DNA of 7,207 nucleotides, taken from assembly GCA_012511645.1 (NCBI GenBank), contig JAAZFP010000045.1:1-7207 (forward strand), read 5' to 3'. Position numbers and translations under genes: made by a program. This DNA comes from Microbacteriaceae bacterium (GTDB taxonomy: Bacteria > Actinomycetota > Actinomycetes > Actinomycetales > Microbacteriaceae). How positions within the stretch are numbered: position 1 is the stretch's first letter; every line of letters starts with the position of its first letter. Below, one piece after another: positions 5,120 through 7,207 of this stretch. The notes below the pieces were generated by a model that ran no database searches, had not been told where the DNA came from, and saw nothing but the letters and a program-made list of their open reading frames with translations.

Positions 5120-7207
5120 ATGTTTCTTCATCAGCTTGAGCAGGGCGACATTCGTGTGATGACGAGTGCGAGTGATCTGACCGCTGCGAGTGACTGTGAG
5201 TTCGCGTTTCTGCGCCGCGTCGACGAGCGACTGGGCCGTGAGGTGACGGTGCCACCGAAGGATGATCCGATGCTGCGCCGCGCGGCTGAGCTCGGCGACG
5301 ACCATGAGGCGAGGGTGCTCAGTCGTTACCTGAACGAGTTCGGTCAGCGCAACCCCGGCGTGCCGGGCGGCGTGGTTGAGACGCGCGAGAGCGATTCGCG
5401 CGACGCACAGACCCTTCGAGCTGCGGAGCTCGAAACGGTCACTGCGCTGCAGGGCGGTGCAGAGGTCGTGTTTCAGGCAACCTTCTTTGACCCGGTGCAG
5501 CGCCCAGCCGAGGGCGATGTTCCCGCGATCGGGTTCGTCGGGTTCGCGGACTTTCTGAGGCGCACCGAGACCGGGCATTACGAGGTGCAAGACACCAAAC
5601 TGGCTCGGCGAGCCAAGGTGACCGCACTGATGCAGCTTGCGGCATATGCTGAGCAGCTTCGGCGGCTCGGTATTCCCGTCGCACCAGAGGTCAGTCTGAT
5701 CCTTGGCGATGAGACGACGAGTCGGCACCATCTCTCAGATATTGAGCCGGTGTTTCGTGCCAGGCGTGAACGTCTGCACACCATCCTGCTCGATCGGGTG
5801 CAGCAGTTCGGTGCCGGCGGCGAGCGATCGAGTGCCGCACCGATCGCGTGGAATGCTGCGGGGGTTGTCGCCTGCGGCCGCTGCGAGGTGTGCGACCATG
5901 AGGTGCAGGCCCATCGAGATCTGCTCCTGGTGGCAGGGTTGCGACTGACCCAGCGAGCGCGGTTGGTGGCAGCGGGCATCACCACCATTGACGCCCTTGC
6001 CGCGGCGCACCCACAGACTGCTGGTGGCAGCGTGAGCGTCGAAGGCATCGCGCAGGCGACGCTCGAAAGGCTGTCATTGCAAGCGTTGTTACAGACTCAG
6101 GCTCGTGACGGGGCGCCCCCGCCGATTGAGGTGATTGATGTCGCCGCGCTTGCCATGATTCCAAAACCAAGCCCGGGCGACCTCTTTTTTGATTTTGAGG
6201 GTGACCCGCTCTTCCGCGAGCCCGGTGACGCTGGCTCGGCGCGGTGGGGCATCGACTACCTGTTCGGCATGGTTGATACCGACCGCCAGTTTACTGCGCT
6301 ATGGGCGCACGATCTGGACGAAGAGCGGGTCGCGCTTGAGCGATTTCTCGAAATGGTCGCCGAGCGGCGTGCAGCCTACCCCGACATGCACATCTACCAC
6401 TACGCCCCCTATGAGCGCACCCACCTGCTGTCCATTGCGGCTCGTCACGGTGTCTGCGAAGCCGAGGTTGATCAGCTGCTGCGCGAGCATGTGCTGGTCG
6501 ATCTCTACCCGATCGTGCGCGCCGCGCTCCGGGTCGGGTCGCGATCGTACTCGATCAAGAAGCTTGAGCCGCTGTACATGGGTGACGAGCATCGCGACGC
6601 CGACGGGGTGCTCGATGGCGCCGAATCAGTCACCGAGTTCGCCGAGGCCAGCGCGCTGCGCCGCAGTGACTCCGACGATGAGCAGCGCGAAGCAGAGCGT
6701 CGTCTTGCGGCAATCGCGGCGTACAACGAATACGACTGCGTCTCGACGCTGCAGTTGCGCGATTGGCTGCGTGGCCTGGCGACGGAGCGCGGCATCGCCC
6801 CGCACTCGAGTGGCCTTCCCGACCTGGCCGAGAGCACTGACCCCGAAAACGGTGAATCGCGGTTTCGCCTGAGCCCCGTTGCTGCACGCCTCTCGGCGCT
6901 CGCGGCTGAACTCGACGACGCGCAGACCGCCCACGCGGTCGCGCTCGCCGCGAGCGCGGTCGATTACCACGAGCGTGAGCAGAAGTCGTTCTGGTGGGAG
7001 CACTACGCGCGGCTCGTCAACCCCATCGACGACTGGTCGGGTACCCGAGATGCGATGATCATCGATGCAGGCCTGACCCCGCGGTCAGAACTGTGGATCG
7101 ATCCTACCGGAAGGCAGACTCTTGCTCGCAGAACCATCGTGCTTCGCGGAGAGCTCGCACCGGGCAGCACGCTGAAGGTCGGCGATGATGCCTTTGCGGT
7201 GTATGAA
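5120..7207 (+). CDS. TM0106-family RecB-like nuclease / RNase H-fold protein (3' end outside window)
   Basis: This 696-codon frame is open to the last base and lacks its C terminus. Residues 15-260 form a RecB/Cas4-like nuclease: SASDL...Cys26, His62 in GDDHEA, Asp144 in GFVGFAD, Asp158-x-Lys160, and Gln172-x3-Tyr176. Cys252, Cys255 and Cys258 (CGRCEVC) together with Cys26 form a likely 4Fe-4S cluster of the AddB/Cas4/Dna2 kind. Residues 270-325 look like a helical linker. Residues 354-550 form a DEDDy RNase H-like exonuclease (YprB type): Asp358-Phe-Glu360, YHYAPYE (426-432), DLYPIVR (461-467) and Tyr535-x3-Asp539. After SFWWEHYARL (623-632) the chain enters a region that in this family leads to an SF1/Dna2-like helicase; no P-loop is reached here. 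The known family is about 1100-1200 residues, so roughly 60% is present. The role is presumably DNA repair or nucleic-acid processing but is not established. The start fits the family N terminus (MFL... before SASDL). Confidence 0.9.
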   Translation, partial: MFLHQLEQGDIRVMTSASDLTAASDCEFAFLRRVDERLGREVTVPPKDDPMLRRAAELGDDHEARVLSRYLNEFGQRNPGVPGGVVETRESDSRDAQTLRAAELETVTALQGGAEVVFQATFFDPVQRPAEGDVPAIGFVGFADFLRRTETGHYEVQDTKLARRAKVTALMQLAAYAEQLRRLGIPVAPEVSLILGDETTSRHHLSDIEPVFRARRERLHTILLDRVQQFGAGGERSSAAPIAWNAAGVVACGRCEVCDHEVQAHRDLLLVAGLRLTQRARLVAAGITTIDALAAAHPQTAGGSVSVEGIAQATLERLSLQALLQTQARDGAPPPIEVIDVAALAMIPKPSPGDLFFDFEGDPLFREPGDAGSARWGIDYLFGMVDTDRQFTALWAHDLDEERVALERFLEMVAERRAAYPDMHIYHYAPYERTHLLSIAARHGVCEAEVDQLLREHVLVDLYPIVRAALRVGSRSYSIKKLEPLYMGDEHRDADGVLDGAESVTEFAEASALRRSDSDDEQREAERRLAAIAAYNEYDCVSTLQLRDWLRGLATERGIAPHSSGLPDLAESTDPENGESRFRLSPVAARLSALAAELDDAQTAHAVALAASAVDYHEREQKSFWWEHYARLVNPIDDWSGTRDAMIIDAGLTPRSELWIDPTGRQTLARRTIVLRGELAPGSTLKVGDDAFAVYE

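Noticed and set aside
5102..5731. A 209-codon minus-strand frame, and others at 5578-6048 and 6626-7003, lying over the nuclease gene
   Set aside because: The plus-strand frame from 5120 is continuous to 7207 and carries conserved nuclease motifs. The minus-strand frames have no ribosome site or domain and look like shadows.
5120..6000. Possible Cas4 or CRISPR-associated gene, because of the RecB-like nuclease with four cysteines
   Set aside because: The domain is fused to an RNase H-fold exonuclease as in TM0106-family proteins, and there is no repeat array or other cas gene in the window.
6189..6872. A 227-codon plus-strand frame overlapping the nuclease gene in another frame
   Set aside because: Its product is a Ser/Arg/Thr-rich low-complexity chain typical of a shifted frame. 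The correct frame in this stretch encodes the DEDDy exonuclease motifs.
1..7207. Mobile element, prophage or defence island
   Set aside because: No transposase, integrase, terminal inverted repeats, tRNA-flanked insertion or toxin-antitoxin pair is visible, and base composition and codon style look even across the genes.

Overview
This is a high-GC chromosomal segment whose gene content and protein style suggest an actinobacterium, most likely Microbacteriaceae (Leucobacter-like). The pointers are a DEAD-box helicase with the actinobacterial GRTGSGKT Walker A and an RGG-rich tail, a DUF4126 membrane protein, a TM0106-family nuclease, GTG starts, and very high G/C at third codon positions. The genus is an inference from general knowledge, not from a search. 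I see no rRNA, tRNA, CRISPR array, insertion sequence or phage gene. No gap without a gene exceeds 200 bases.

Layout: (1) 76-1587, plus strand, a PLP-dependent Orn/Lys/Arg decarboxylase-family protein. (2) A minus-strand block read from right to left: a DUF4126 membrane protein (5054-4425), a DEAD-box RNA helicase (4227-2821), an 88-residue secreted or membrane-anchored small protein (2745-2479) and an enoyl-CoA hydratase (2459-1617). (3) From 5120 to the window edge, plus strand, the first 696 residues of a TM0106-family protein. It has an Fe-S RecB-like nuclease followed by a DEDDy RNase H-fold exonuclease, and the expected C-terminal helicase lies outside the window. This frame was followed codon by codon and is open with no stop.

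How the parts relate: the decarboxylase and hydratase genes converge on a 29-base gap. The small protein and hydratase are 19 bases apart and are probably co-transcribed. The helicase has a leader of about 200 bases with two hairpins and may be controlled separately. The DUF4126 and nuclease genes diverge from a 65-base region. No shared pathway links all six genes; this looks mainly like ordinary chromosome. The less usual items are the nuclease-exonuclease fusion, the small protein whose mature N terminus resembles CopC, the structured helicase leader, a possible leaderless DUF4126 message, and variant active-site motifs in the decarboxylase.
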